Shown in pieces: positions 41,661 through 53,341 of a stretch of 64,000 bases of DNA. How positions within the stretch are numbered: the first letter of the stretch is position 1; each line of letters opens with the position of its first letter. Source of the stretch: Limnephilus marmoratus. Its lineage: Eukaryota; Arthropoda; Insecta; Trichoptera; Limnephilidae. A model generated the notes under the pieces. The model saw only the letters and a list, made by a program, of their open reading frames with translations, had not been told where the DNA came from and did no database searches. The stretch covers positions 29,500,104-29,564,103 of the forward strand of contig OU862917.1 of assembly GCA_917880885.1 (NCBI GenBank). The letters run 5' to 3'. The position numbers were made by a program, and so were the translations under genes.

Positions 41661-41936
41661 TTAAGGGCCCGCAACCCGGATTTGTACCGATTTATTACAT
41701 ATTTCCCTTAAACATGGTAAGTTTTAAAGCTCTTAAAAAAATATATGTTATTCTTGAAGATAATATCTAGACTTTGCCCGCGCCGAAATGAAAATTATAT
41801 AAAATTCATGTTTTATTAAACATTTTCGCAATTTTCGCATCGATTTTGTCGCTGTAAATGTTAGCGCTCTGCTCTAACATTCGTAATTTCGTATCTCTCC
41901 ATCTTTTTCTTTTCGGGCCCGGTTGCAGAGCCTTAA
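41661..41936. mobile_element. TTAA-flanked MITE, copy 2 (internally deleted)
   Basis: TTAA at 41661-41664 and 41933-41936 flank a 268-bp body. The ends are GGGCCCGCAACCCGGAT and, reverse-complemented, GGCTCTGCAACCGGGCCC. It matches copy 1 at both sides but lacks ~155 internal bases. Confidence 0.8.
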
Positions 41937-41984
41937 GATGGAATAGGAATCTGAAAATATCTCAACACTACACAAATCATTCAA

Positions 41985-42390
41985 TCTCATATATAAAAAT
42001 CAATATTTGTTTGTTTGTTCGTATTTTATGCGCTGCCATACGGTTCATCCGATTGCAATAAAACTTTGGTGATTTATGGTGCGCGAGCCCGCGAAGGTTA
42101 TAAGCTATATATAATGGAAAGCTCTGGCGTTATGAAATTTGTATATATGTGAAAATGTGTGTATTTTATATATTTTTGCGGCAGGGAGGAAAGGCAGGAG
42201 GGGGGGGGACGGACGAGGTGGGGTTCCCGGTAGGGTTGACAAGAGAAGGGGAAGACGTGGAAGGTGGAAGGGGAACGCGTAAGGGGGAGGGGACTCGGGA
42301 GGTGAACAGGGACGCACGGGAAAGGACATGCAGGGAGAATCAATTTATTTCTTTGAATGGCATTGCTACGTATACCGGGTACCAGATAGT
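41985..42390 (+). mobile_element. Helitron-like non-autonomous element
   Basis: It begins TCTCATATATAAAAATCAAT, then GCCATACGGTTCATCCGATT, and ends near ATACCGGGTACCAGATAGT. No TIR or duplication is seen, as expected for Helitron-like elements. The middle is a G/A-rich run (42180-42320). Family relative at 3665-3990. The ends are only similar to Helitron ends and do not prove the assignment. Confidence 0.55.
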
Positions 42391-42394
42391 GTAT

Positions 42395-42930
42395 TATAAA
42401 TATTTCATGTTGGCTTGTCACAATGCTGCACGGGATTTTTATATTGTGAAAACAGGCAAAAAGAAATAATATGTATTTTTAAAATGTCCTTTTTTTAAAT
42501 CACTAAACTTGAATAACCTTTGCTCTTCGCCAGGGTTTTACTTCCCAGCCTACGAACAAATCTCATGCTACTCCGTCAGATAGCTCCTCAAAAAAAAATT
42601 ACTGTTTATTTTCAGTTGAAGTTTTTATAATTTTTTTCAAAATTTTAATCTCTTATTAAATATTATTATTTGGTCGTGAAGGGCGCACCTAGTGTTTTCT
42701 CTTAAATATTTGAGAAGAATTCGGGTGATTTAGGGGCAATTACTTTTGCGGCTTAATCTTGAGTAATTTCTTCTGTTAGATGACGTTAAACAAGTTAACT
42801 CCTTTTAACCTTTAAGGTCCACCGAACCTTCGAAATAATGCTGATTAATTATTACACATTATAAATTAACGATGAAACTATTATACCTACTTTTATAAAT
42901 TACACTGGATGTTTAAAAAGTTATAAGTAA
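42395..42930. other. Stretch without recognisable features
   Basis: Nothing supportable seen. Confidence 0.4.
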
Positions 42931-42959
42931 TATGCATCCATGGTCTCGTTTTAATTTTT

Positions 42960-43040
42960 TAAATAATATCTAAATATCCTTCTCATCTACACGGTGCTGC
43001 TGGAACGAGACGGAGCGCATACAACGTTATATTAGAAAAA
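42960..43040. repeat. Repeat Y
   Basis: CACGGTGCTGCTGGAACGAG then ACGGAGCGCATA. A relative at about 63780-63860 has ACCGTGCTGCTGGAATGAGA then CGGAGTGCTTAT. Ends unknown. Confidence 0.5.
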
Positions 43041-43199
43041 TATATATTTTTAATTTTTAGTTGAACAAAATGTCGCACAAAACGACGTATACTTTTTTTA
43101 ATCTGAATAAAATCAGGAATCGCTGGTTTAAAGTAAGTCGGATACGTCGTGCACCCTGTATAAAAGGTGCACGTTATTTAACGAGATCTAACTCTCCGG

Positions 43200-43440
43200 A
43201 TTCGGTGGGACTATGGCATTCCCAATTGGGGTATGTCGCGAGGCTGAAGGTTATGGAGAAGCGAAGAAGATGGGGAAAAGGAAGGTGTGGAAATACCTGG
43301 CTCATCAGATATATGGCCACCAAACACTAGTAAATCAATTTTAGCTACGTTTAAATTCTGAATGAATGAATGAATTCCACCGAATGGTTGAATTTAACCA
43401 TGGCGATACTGAGACTGAGAATATCTTCCATAGGAGACGG
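43200..43440 (-). mobile_element. SINE A body, headless
   Basis: GACTATGGCATTCCCAATTG, GAGGCTGAAGGTTATGGAG and ATACCTGGCTCATCAGAT follow in reverse SINE A order. Diverged; no tRNA head. Confidence 0.7.
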
Positions 43441-43444
43441 AGAA

Positions 43445-44425
43445 AGGGAAGATTGGAAACTACCTGACTTAACGAACGAACGGTTGACTTTCTCGAAAGA
43501 TTAATCAATCAACCTATTGGTAAAAATGAATTGGTAAAAATAAATTGACTTACAATGACATATTCAGGTAATCACAAACATAGCAGAAAGGGTAAAACCC
43601 ATGGACGTATGAATATATCTGAACCTGCCCTAAGTGATCAAAGCGTATTATTTCCCCCTCCCCAACCGGTTCCACGGAGCCGGCTGGGCTTACGAGAGCC
43701 TCACTTGAATCTAAAAAATGTGAAGTTATCATTCTTGTCCTGACCAGCGCCGAGATCGCATCGTACGTTTTACGAACAAAAATGAGAACTTGTGCTATAC
43801 ATTATACCCTAATATATGTGGATATAGCGAATGTTGGCGTTTCTCCAGTGAGCTCGTCGCTGGTTACAAGGATAAGTAAATTATGAAACATTTGTAAAAG
43901 TGTCTTAACTAAATACGGCAACAAAATATTCCTCTGTGAAAAAGGGCGAACTTTACTTTGCCGCATTTGGACTACGCAAATATGTTAATAACGTGGCGGG
44001 CAATTCGCGCTCCCATATAAAAAGGTCTATTCACTCAAAAGCAGATTTTGCTTTTAAGAACTAAATGGTGATATTATAATGCGAGATGCCTATATACTGT
44101 CAGACAAGTTTTTTAACGAAATACAGTCATCTTTCCTCTCTTCGCCCTCCATAGTTTGGTTTTACCCCTCATCTGTATCTTCTCGTCTATCCATTTGGAT
44201 GTCTACGGTAAAACGCCAAACATTTCTATCTCAGCACACGCTACTTGCTTCAATAATATTCACAAAGCATCTAATACACATCAATTATGCAAACTTTTAA
44301 TTGTCTTCCCGAGACGTTCCCGACTACGTATTTTCCATCTAGTTGGACGGTTCACCTTTTGCTTTTTAAGACTGGGAATAAATGAACTGCTGCGAGCAGT
44401 CGATGTGGACAGCTTCGAGCAGTGA
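43445..44425. other. Stretch without recognisable features
   Basis: Two overlapping plus frames at 44079-44425 have no recognisable motif; probably chance or old repeat. Confidence 0.4.
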
Positions 44426-44429
44426 CTGC

Positions 44430-45430
44430 ATAGTTTTCATAGAAAAAAAGCATTGCGAAACAACATAACAGTCAGAAAAAATTTTCGACTCATGTTGTAG
44501 GAAGGAGGAAACACAGAGGCCGGCAAATCATTCCACAGCCGAGCTGTTGAACACAAGAACGAGTCGAAGAAACGACCCGTTCTCATGTGACATATGTCAA
44601 CTGTGTACAAATGTTGGGCACGCGTTTGGCGTGTTTCCCGACTATGCACCGGTGCCGAAGGGATCAATGATGCTAGTTCCTCGGAGCATCTTCCATTGTA
44701 ATACCGGTAGAACAAGGATAGCATTCCCACCCGACGCCTGTGCTCTAAAGATTGCAATCCGTCTGTTAAGATGGGAGAATCTATCAAACGGACCGCCCGT
44801 TTCTGCACAGAGTCGAGGGTATTTTTCAGGTATTTTGGAGCTCCAGACCAGAGGTGGCTGCCAAATTCAACCGTGGGGCGCACTTGCGATTTGTACAGGG
44901 TTAGCAGTTGTGTACTATTAAATTATCTGCGGGCCCTGTACAGTACGCCCAGTTTTTGGGAGGCTAACTTTACTCTGGCTTCGATGGAGCCCCCATACCT
45001 GAGCTGGTCACTTAGGGTTACACCAAGCATATCAATGGAGGGCCTGTTCGGAAGATTGCTTCCGTTGAAAGAGACTAGATTTTCATTTCGATCCCTTTTA
45101 GACGTAATCAGACAAGATTGGGTCTTTGAAATATTAAATTCAACGAGATTATTTTTACCCCAAGAGAAAACACTCTCGAGGTAACCGTCCATTCTTTGCT
45201 TCAAAGCCTTACGAGCTGTTGCAGTTTGTGAGCCCTTTGGGGGCTTGTCAAACAAAAAGCTATCATGAACTGTACTGTCATCCGCGTAACAATGAATTGG
45301 TGCACATGACAAAAGGTCGTTGATGTGCAACAAAAACAAAGTCGGAGACAGAACCGAACCCTGCGGGACGCCAGCATTTATCGAGTATGAGGAAGAGGTG
45401 AAACCATCGACTGATTATGACATTCCCAGA
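44430..45430 (-). pseudogene. Jockey-like LINE RT fragment (palm to C terminus)
   Basis: From 45430 leftward: NAGVPQGSVLSPTLFLLHIN, CYADDSTVHDSFL (catalytic YADD), WGKNNLVEFNISKTQ, SIDMLGVTLSDQLRYGG, VKLASQKLGVLYRARR, then in another frame MRPTVEFGSHLWSGAPKYL and RLWNDLPASVFPPSYNM. One frameshift near 44900 separates 44923-45339 from 44437-44883. The last motif is shared with the LINE end at 1-119, but after it the two copies diverge. Confidence 0.85.
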
Positions 45431-45434
45431 TAGA

Positions 45435-46045
45435 GATCTCTCAAACACTCTTTGCGTCTAAAACTATAAATGCAGCCACTTTTTCGACGACGTCTCACTT
45501 TCAAAATGAAAAAAGAACTTCAAAACTTCACCTTTCCGGTATTAATTACTTTAACTTTACCCTGCATAAACTCCCGAGTCCCGTCAAAACAATTTCGTCA
45601 AAATCCCCATACAAAGGGTTCATCTTCAGCCAATTAGCCGCCCCTTTGGAAAGTGATGATCCCCGTTATGCGATGGGAGCAGACTTTCAAATTTGTAATA
45701 ATAATTTCTCGTCAACTTTCTTATACACTCAATAGGGCGCCTCCTATTAACGAGCGACCGAAACTTTCAGTTGCTGCACGAAACCTGAAAAGCCAAAGGA
45801 GTTTCAAGAACAGATCGCTCGGGACTTTAATGAGGTCTGGGGTGAAAGGTTTCACACTTTTTCTCGCCAGATTTCTGCGGAATAAAAATCGGTTTTGAAC
45901 GAAGTTAGTTTTGAGCTGGGAAATTAAATATTGAGGTAGGTAGTCATTACCTTTATCCATTAATGAATTTTCACGATTGGAGTAGATACTTAGCTTGGGA
46001 AGTGAAACAGATGTTAGCCAAATGGGATGGGCTGCGATTTAAAAA
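45435..46045. other. Stretch without recognisable features
   Basis: Overlapping short frames on both strands at 45653-45960 show no motif. Confidence 0.4.
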
Positions 46046-46049
46046 AAAT

Positions 46050-46385
46050 GTTGATGGGTATTAGGGTTCGAGCTACGAATCTATCTGTTTATATAAAGAA
46101 GGGTGTCTGTGGCGGACGGACACTTGAGCGGGCGGTGTAGATTAGATGTTTATACAAATCTACAGTTCTTTCCGAGGTAGATGAAATTTTGCACACTTGA
46201 CCTTCAAAACAAGGGAGATTTCGAAAAACCACGACTAGCCCCGATTCGCGCATTTTAATGCTGAATTATTTTGATACTGATGAAATTTTACACTCTTGAA
46301 AATAAGAGAAAAGTAGTAGTTTGATTACTAATAACTCTGCGTAAAGCCCGATCAAAGCCGGGAACTTTAGTTAGTACTCCATAAA
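46050..46385 (+). repeat. Dispersed repeat, possibly Helitron-like
   Basis: GTTTATATAAAGAAGGGTGT, GATGAAATTTTGCACACTTG twice in variant form (46165, 46280), and GCCCGATCAAAGCCGGGAAC near the end. The last could be the 3' hairpin of a Helitron-type element, but the ends are not clear. Confidence 0.4.
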
Positions 46386-46892
46386 TGTTACTAAATGTGA
46401 ACTATATATATTCACAGACATAGCCTAAGCAAGTGGGAAGGCTAATAAATGCTGTTTTTTGTGACTACGATAAACAATTTGTTTAAACGACATTTTATAC
46501 AACAATTGACGACTACAGTTTCACTTGTGAATGATTTAAACATTCTCAAGGCACTGCGTAATTAATAATATTAAAATAATAAACAGTCATGGTAAATATT
46601 CATCCTCTTAATAGTAATGGCGCAGTTAAAAATAAATAATTTCGTTCGTAATTACCACCATTACTAATAAACGTGTTTTAAACATCACGTAACTGATAAA
46701 CAACTATTTACCATACATTAATAATTTATTTATTTATTTATTATTTAAACGCCCGTACATAGGGCTATTACATACATAATACAGGTGTATCGAACATCTA
46801 CAAACATTATATATATATATATATAGAATAACATACAGTACATACATACGATGCATATTAGTACAAAAAATATTTATCATTTTACAAACATA

Positions 46893-47504
46893 TCAGTTCC
46901 ATAAATAACTAGTTATTTTTGCTTTGATGCAAGACGGTGAGGTTTTGAAAATATCGAAAAGGTCTGTATATGTATTGGCAGTTCGGTGAAAACGCACTAG
47001 CGGTGAATGATAGGAATAGTTAGTGCTATGATTGTCACTGTGGAGTCGAGTTGATTTAACAGGGACACGAATATTTATAACACTTAACATTTGAGGGCAG
47101 TCTACGAGATTGTTCAGTAATTAAAAAAGTATAAGAATGTCATTAATAGTACGCCGGGTAGAAAGTAGTGGTAGGTTTAGATCAGACATTAATGCATTGA
47201 AGCGGATTTCAATTACAGGCTGTCTCAATTTGAATTGAACGTATCGAAGAAATTTTCTTTGTACTCTTTCCAAACGGTGTAAATTACAGGTATAAATCGG
47301 AGACCATACAGGAGATGCATATTCCAGCTGCGATCTTACAAGAGAGCAGTAAAGTAGCTTAATTGACTCAATGTTTTGAAAAGTCCTTGTGTTACGTATT
47401 ACAAAACCTAGAATTTGCATGGCCTTATTGGAAATTGTTTCACAGTGACGATCAAATGTAAGTTTCCGGTCAAAAATAACACCAAGGTCTTTGATAAATG
47501 GCAC
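46893..47504 (-). pseudogene. LINE RT C-terminal region
   Basis: IKDLGVIFDRKLTFDRH, SQLEYASPVWSPIY and VQRKFLRYVQFKLR, then after a frameshift at about 47100 VPVKSTRLHSDNHSTNYS. It ends shortly before the UTR. Confidence 0.8.
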
Positions 47505-47523
47505 TAATGCAATTTCATTATTG

Positions 47524-48610
47524 TTAATTTGTAGATATTGGAATCCGTGAACGGTAAAAACACATGTGGAAACATTTTTTTACGTTTAGGAATAATTTAT
47601 TTATTTCACACCAGCTAGCAAGTCTATCTAAATTTTGCTGAAGGATAAGTGCATCATTTAAACATTTTATAATCTTAAAAAGCTTTAGGTCATCTGCGAA
47701 TAGAATGAATTTGACATTATCGAAACATAAAGATAGATCATTTATAAATAAAATGAAGAGAAGTGGGCCCAGATGAGAGCCTTGAGGAACTCCCGAAGTT
47801 ACTTTAAATTTATACGAAAATTTATTATTTAATTTTACCATGAGTTCACGGTTACAGATTCAACCATTTTAGGAATGATCCATGTATACCAAGGGCTTGC
47901 AGTTTCGCGAGAAGGATATTAATATTTACTTTATCAAAGGCTTTTGAAAAGTCAGTATATATTGAATCTACTTGTGCACGAGACGTGAAAGCTTCACAGA
48001 TATAGTGTTCATATAATAGAAGATTGGTTGTGGTTGACCGACCGGTTACAAAACCATGCTGTTCTGGAGTAATAATATGCCTAAACTTATCAGCAATCTT
48101 ATCTAAGACAATACTTTCAAACATTTTCGGGACGGTAGACAGTATGCAAATTGGTCTATAATTTAAAACACAATTTTTATCACCTGATTTAAATACAGGT
48201 GTCAAGTTATTAAGTTTCCAAGGACCAGGAAATATTCCAGTTCGGAGTGACAGATTAAATATGTGTTGAAGAGGAGCTGCTATAAACTGAGCGCATTCCT
48301 TTATGAATACCGGTGGAATTTTGTCAGAACCTGACCCCTTCTTACAATCTAGAGATCTGATCTTTTTATTAACATCATCCAGGGAAATGTGGCATGTTGA
48401 TATATCAGTTACATTGGTGTATTTAAATTCAGGTAAAGTCACATTATCATTATTGTGTTCATAAACACTTGAGAAATAATCAGCAAAGAGATCAACTATT
48501 TCTTGATCATTGTCAGCATGTTTGCGCCCTGAATACATTGATCTAGGACAGCCATTATTGTCTTTAAGAGACTTCACATAATTCCAGAAATGTTTTGGAT
48601 TTGACTTCAT
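47524..48610 (-). pseudogene. LINE reverse transcriptase, two frames
   Basis: First frame (252 codons): MKSNPKHFWNYVK, GSGSDKIPP, NYRPICILS, EQHGFVTGRS and TDFSKAFDKVN. A frameshift near 47845 leads to the second frame: VTSGVPQGSHLGPLLF, the catalytic FADDLKLF, and LFLNVKKC. The domain order matches the 29145-30896 protein. Frameshifts make it non-functional as it stands. Confidence 0.85.
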
Positions 48611-49004
48611 AGTCTGCTCTACATCTGTAATATAATCTGAATAGCATTTTTTAGATAGACTTTTACATTTATTTCGTAAATCAGAAAAAATTTTATAGCA
48701 GTCAATAGAGTTATTGGATTTATAGTTAATGTGAGTAATTTTTTTTACATTGAATGAGTTTTTTTAGTTCAGTACTAACCCATTTTGGGAAACAATCGTT
48801 TCGTTTTACAATGGATGTTGGTATGCAATTTTCAATGGTTTTATAAAGGATTGAATTAAACACATTTGTTGCTTCTTCTACGTTTGTTTATAATAGCTGG
48901 AATACACAAGTGATGTTTGGGCATCATACCACTGGAAGCATATTTATATGTTGGAGCAAATCGAGAAGAAATTCTTCAGGTATGACAATATTTAAAAAAA
49001 AAAA

Positions 49005-49275
49005 ATTTAATGAGCTCCACACAGGAATAATTTCAATAATTTCCCTCAGGGTTTATGTCATCTTTGGGGATGCTGTGTGGAGGGTTTTTTAAGGAAAGGA
49101 AGGAGAGTGTCCTGGTCATCCGACTCCAAGACCTAGACAAACCTCACCCCATGTACCCGGGCACCCCTGCTAAATCACCAAACGTAGCGAACCACTTGGG
49201 GTGACCTATGGCAAAGGTGTTGGTTGACCAATAAAGGTTCCTGGGGCGGCGGTACCCATTCCCGCCTCCCAAATT
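49005..49275 (-). mobile_element. SINE B copy
   Basis: ATGAGCTCCACACAGGAATA, TTTGGGGATGCTGTGTGGAG, CCATGTACCCGGGCACCCC and GGCGGTACCCATTCCCGCCT follow in reverse SINE B order. The CT-rich middle is shortened. Confidence 0.8.
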
Positions 49276-49279
49276 ATAT

Positions 49280-50520
49280 GCGGACTTATGGAACCTATCC
49301 GGTTCATGCACCATATTGACTTACTTGAGGAAACTTTCTGTGTGAGTCCGGAAACTAGGCGTAAAGCAAGTCTAGCTATTTTATGTCTTCAAAATTTAGA
49401 ACAATTTCGTCTACAGGCCATTCGTGTTGGGATGCTATCATTTAAATGTACCAGACCACCACAGCGAGAGTCGATACCATGACATGTTCAGAGTAGCGAA
49501 TGGCAGAACCGACGTCCTGGCAAAGTATAGCATGACGAAAGTAATGGTGCTATTAAATGAACTTGCAAACCATTTGGATGAAGAGAACGTTCTCTAAATG
49601 CCTTAAAATTTATTGAAAAGTCAACTGTTTAAATGCTAACATGGCGACTAAATTGTACTGTAATTAGAATAATATTATGTTGTACAATAATAAAAAAATA
49701 AAAATAGTGGTTGTTTATCAGCTGTGTAAAATATTAAACACGTTTATCAGTAATATAATGTTTTTCGCACACCTGCTGACAACACAGGTTTGCTTTCCAC
49801 GAAAATTGAACTATTTTTGGTTCGAAGTTATAGAGTGTTACAAAAAAGAGATTCCTATTAATCTTTGAAAACTGTGAAGTGTGAACCAATTCTATAAGTG
49901 TGAACCAATTCTATAATAAGTATTAAAATTAATAGAATGTGACAAAACTGCATTGGATGAACTGATAAAAAAATCATTAGGGAAGGGAAAGACATTAATT
50001 AAAAATATATAATTGTGTTTTTACCTAATTGGAGACTAAGACAGTAATTTATGTAAAATTCGTTTGTTAAAATAAATAATTCAGGCTCATTACTTAAATA
50101 TAGTAAGCTCTGATAGACTCAGAACTCCAACGCTTACGGTTTAGATAGGGGGTCCGTCTGCAAATGAAGGGCACCTTTCTAATGAAAAATGACAGGTATA
50201 AGCGCTGAATTACCTCAAATACAGCAGCTTTACTTAGCCAACGAATAAATGCAATGTATTCTCTGTAAACAGGTCGATTACCATACAAAATGTAACACTG
50301 ATTAAGTACTCGTACAAGCAGTTGCAGAAAAGAAGGTATTTTCGATATTAAACTTATGTTGTGTATTCTCTTTTCGTTACATGTTCGAAGATTATTATTT
50401 CGTAGTTAATTAGACAAAGTAAACCTTCACGTCATTTCCCGACGGTAGGCAGAGAAATTAGACCAGCACACAACGCTATCTTGGCACTCTCATGCTGCAT
50501 TCACATACACCGTCTCATTT
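49280..50520. other. Stretch without recognisable features
   Basis: Short frames at 49288-49482 and 50094-50288 have no recognisable motif. GTGTGAACCAATTCTATAA is repeated in tandem at about 49880-49918. Confidence 0.4.
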
Positions 50521-50524
50521 CAAT

Positions 50525-50755
50525 TTATGCGCGGGGACGGGTACCGCCGCCACGGGATAACCAACACCCCTGCCATAAGTCACCCCCAAGTGGTTCGCTA
50601 CGTTTAGCGACGAGTGAGGTTTTTCTCAGTCTCGGTTGTGGATGCGTTTTCCCACCTCTTGCGTGGCGGGCGGATCACAGCATCCCCAAAGATGACGTAG
50701 GCCCTCAGGAAACTTTTTACCTTAGGGCCTCCTGGGTTGAGATGATGTTAAAAAA
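50525..50755 (+). mobile_element. SINE B copy, diverged
   Basis: GCGGGGACGGGTACCGCCGC, AACCAACACCCCTGCCATAA, CAGCATCCCCAAAGATGACG and AGGGCCTCCTGGGTTGAG, then an A run. The middle is shortened. Confidence 0.7.
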
Positions 50756-50794
50756 ATTACTCTTCTATTATTCTGACTCTCGACATCAGCTCAG

Positions 50795-50900
50795 TTTGTA
50801 TAGCACTGACGCCACTTACCCGAGAAGACATAGGTTCTAGCTTCGAGTCCCAAAAGTGACCTATCTTTTTCTAATTTTTCGCTAATATTGTCTTCATTAA
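50795..50900 (+). mobile_element. SINE C fragment
   Basis: Degraded head around AGCTTCGAGTCCCAAAAGTG (B-box), then CTATCTTTTTCTAATTTTTC and AATATTGTCTTCATTAAT as in the copy at 10740-10900. Confidence 0.5.
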
Positions 50901-50904
50901 TAAA

Positions 50905-51388
50905 ATTTCTCAGATCTATTGAGCAAACGAGGCATTGTCTTACTAGGTAAAAATTAGGACGGGCACCTAATGTAGAAAATTTATCATTGCTAAGAATGCA
51001 TCATTTTAATAGGCATACTTAGTAAGACAATCTCCCAAAAACAGTTAAGCAAGTCCATTCATCAAAGCACGATTATATTATGTTGTAGAACCTTCGTAAG
51101 GGGTGGATAGGTATTATAGGTAATCTTGGCATCCCTTAAAACAACAGGGAGTACGTAATAAATTAGAATAATTATCGGGGACCATGGTCGTAAAACGCTG
51201 TACGGCATAAACGCTCAAATAAGTCAAATAAAGGAAATTACTAGTGCGTGACCTTTTGACCACAAGAGCGAACATAAAGTTTATGCACGATATATATATA
51301 CGACTTGTGACTTGGGAAGTTCCTTGAAAGGTGATAAAGCTTTAAGGACCCTAACGAATACACAACTATCTCTAACCGTAGTATACTG
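50905..51388. other. Stretch without recognisable features
   Basis: Nothing supportable seen. Confidence 0.4.
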
Positions 51389-51389
51389 G

Positions 51390-51645
51390 CAGTTAAAACC
51401 CGCTCCGCAGGTTTTTCTACTAGGCCCTGCGGGCGGCTTCTACATTCGGATTCGACTTCGCCCAATTTGAGTATAGGTAACCATTTTATAAATCCGATAA
51501 TAACTGGTTCCAAAAATAGCCAGTTCTTCGGATCCACTTGATCCACTGCGATCCAGTGACAGCTAGTCACCGAGTTAAAGTAACCGTGAGAGGCAATGAC
51601 ACCATATGTAATCTCTCCATATAAGGATAGATACTTGAATTCTAT
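51390..51645 (-). repeat. Repeat Z, minus copy
   Basis: Inverse of 40545-40775. AAACCCGCTCCGCAGGTTTT and CTAGGCCCTGCGGGCGGCTT can pair with each other as a hairpin. A 144-codon minus frame over the repeat (51241-51675) looks incidental. Confidence 0.6.
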
Positions 51646-52165
51646 AAATCCGTAGTAGGAAAGAAATGTCCACATGCGAGTTGTTGGCGGAAGTAGTCAT
51701 CTTGTGTAGAATTCTTGAATTAGCAACCAAATTATAGCAGTAGGTTTGTGTGAAATGCCTCGTACACAGACGTTATTTTTGGCGCGGCGTGTATGGGTGG
51801 CGTCCGAGATGCATTCGTAGCTGGGTTCTGATACGCAGACGCTAAGGTAATAATAACGATCGATTATAGGTACTCGTACATAGAGTTTTAATTATACACC
51901 AGAAGAGCGATTTTGTATCTTTTGTGCAAACGGAATCGATTCCATATGTAATCTAATCACCTGTCAAATTTGTGTGATTGTCTGTGGCTTGCAATTGCTT
52001 TTTCTATGGACTGATATGTCAGCTGTCAGCGCTGTCGCCGGCTTCAACTAGTTTAAAACACGAAATGCGAAAGTATACATGATTATTTATTCATTTAATG
52101 TACGTTTAGAGTTGTATACCATAGATTTGACATTTGAGAAGTCAGCGACAGCGCTGACAGCTTAC

Positions 52166-52308
52166 CAGGGTTGCCAATTTGCAGGGGATTCCCCAAATTG
52201 CGGGAAACTTGTGGGGAAATTGAGGGTAATTTGTTATTTTGTTCTCCCCAATTTGAGGATATTTATATTTATTGCTGGTATATTAGAACATAAGCATTGG
52301 CTACCCTG
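52166..52308. mobile_element. 143-bp hAT-type MITE
   Basis: The ends CAGGGTTGCCAAT and, reverse-complemented, CAGGGTAGCCAAT form a 13-bp TIR with one mismatch. CAGCTTAC (52158-52165) and CAGATTAC (52309-52316) form an 8-base duplication with one mismatch. Confidence 0.8.
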
Positions 52309-52401
52309 CAGATTACACATTCAGCCCGTAGAAAAAGCAATTGTAAGCCATATACAATCACACAAACGTGACAGACGATTATTATGGAATATACAAAAGA
52401 T

Positions 52402-52591
52402 CGCACGACAAAGTGAATTAGATACTTGAGTCGGGCCATGTCAAGAGTCAGAATAATAGAAGAGAATGTATGAGACGTTGTATGAATGTAAACGAGGCAA
52501 GGAATGTGTGCCAAGACCGGGATGTTTGGCGGTCTGTCCTCTCTGCATACCCCTACAGGGAAACGGCGTAATGGTTAGTTAGTTAGTTAGT
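52402..52591 (+). mobile_element. 190-bp LINE 3' tail with 10-bp TSD
   Basis: TACAAAAGAT at 52392-52401 and 52592-52601 flanks a fragment that ends CCTCTCTGCATACCCCTACA and a (GTTA)n tail. It is the same LINE family as 5470-5775, strongly 5'-truncated. Confidence 0.85.
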
Positions 52592-52618
52592 TACAAAAGA
52601 TACAGAATCGCTCTTTGG

Positions 52619-52860
52619 GGCGATACTCTCAGTATCACTCAGAATCGAAACGTTGCTTGGAATGACATTAACTTATTTAGTAATCAAATTTGAATAGCCA
52701 GGTACTCCCTATATTCACATCCCCCCACCTTTTTCTCATCTATTTCCCTTTCCCACTCACTTCAGTTTCACAACATTCCCCGATTGAGGATGCCGTAGTC
52801 CCACTGGCTCCGGACAGTTGGAGCATTTAAAACTCTTGTGCAGTATTCACGTAGGAAAAT
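52619..52860 (+). mobile_element. SINE A body, headless
   Basis: GGCGATACTCTCAGTATCAC, CAGAATCGAAACGTTGCTTG, GAATAGCCAGGTACT and ACTCTTGTGCAG follow in SINE A order. No head. Confidence 0.75.
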
Positions 52861-53341
52861 AGCGTCTTCTACCTGTTTATCAAAAGGTATAACTTTTATC
52901 AATGAATAAAAAATTCAGAGTGAACCAACCGTAAGTAGTTAATTAACACTATTAAAACCTAAAAAAATGTTTACTAAAATACATAAAATACTTTAGAAAT
53001 ATTTTGAACTCAATCGAAATTCACAAAAATCTTCTTACTCTTTACGACAAGATATAACGACGCAGATAGCCGAAGTCCATTTTAAACATAACAATCGATG
53101 TCTTAACATCCAAATATTTATCAATTTACTGGTGATAATATTATACAAAAAGTCATAAATCTATCGTTGCAATTTAGAATGTGATATAAACAAAATAATG
53201 AAGCTGGTTACCTAACTACCTGAAAAAAACACGGTTTTTCAAAAATTCTATTTGTTTTACATGGATCTAACATCACTTTGAACCTATTGCAATTGCCAGT
53301 TTGTTTGTATCGGACAGTCGATCGTTTTTTACAAGGCGCAG

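Larger units (their letters stand above)
46733..48900 (-). mobile_element. 5'-truncated CR1/Jockey-like LINE, broken
   Basis: The minus strand holds the pre-RT linker (about 48900-48615), RT and a 3' UTR ending GGGCGTTTAAATAATAAATA. Frames: 48610-47852, 47841-47524, 47504-47121 and 47090-46893, each in a different phase. It is the same family as 28.8-31.3 kb (same tail and motifs) and lacks the endonuclease. Confidence 0.85.
51902..52618. mobile_element. Foldback element with two nested insertions
   Basis: The outer arms AAGAGCGATTTTGTATCTTT (about 51905) and AAAGATACAGAATCGCTCTT (about 52597), and the inner arms GCAATTGCTTTTTCTATGG and AGCTGTCAGCGCTGTCGC with their inverses at about 52324 and 52143, make one interrupted palindrome. 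The right arm is broken by a 143-bp hAT MITE and a 190-bp LINE tail. Without these the element is ~370 bp. Confidence 0.8.

Noticed and set aside
42098..42469. Pro-rich (minus) and Gly/Arg-rich (plus) frames
   Set aside because: Created by the purine-rich run of the Helitron-like element; open on both strands for compositional reasons.
51241..51675. 144-codon minus-strand frame
   Set aside because: Covers repeat Z; the other copy of the repeat does not keep the frame open.
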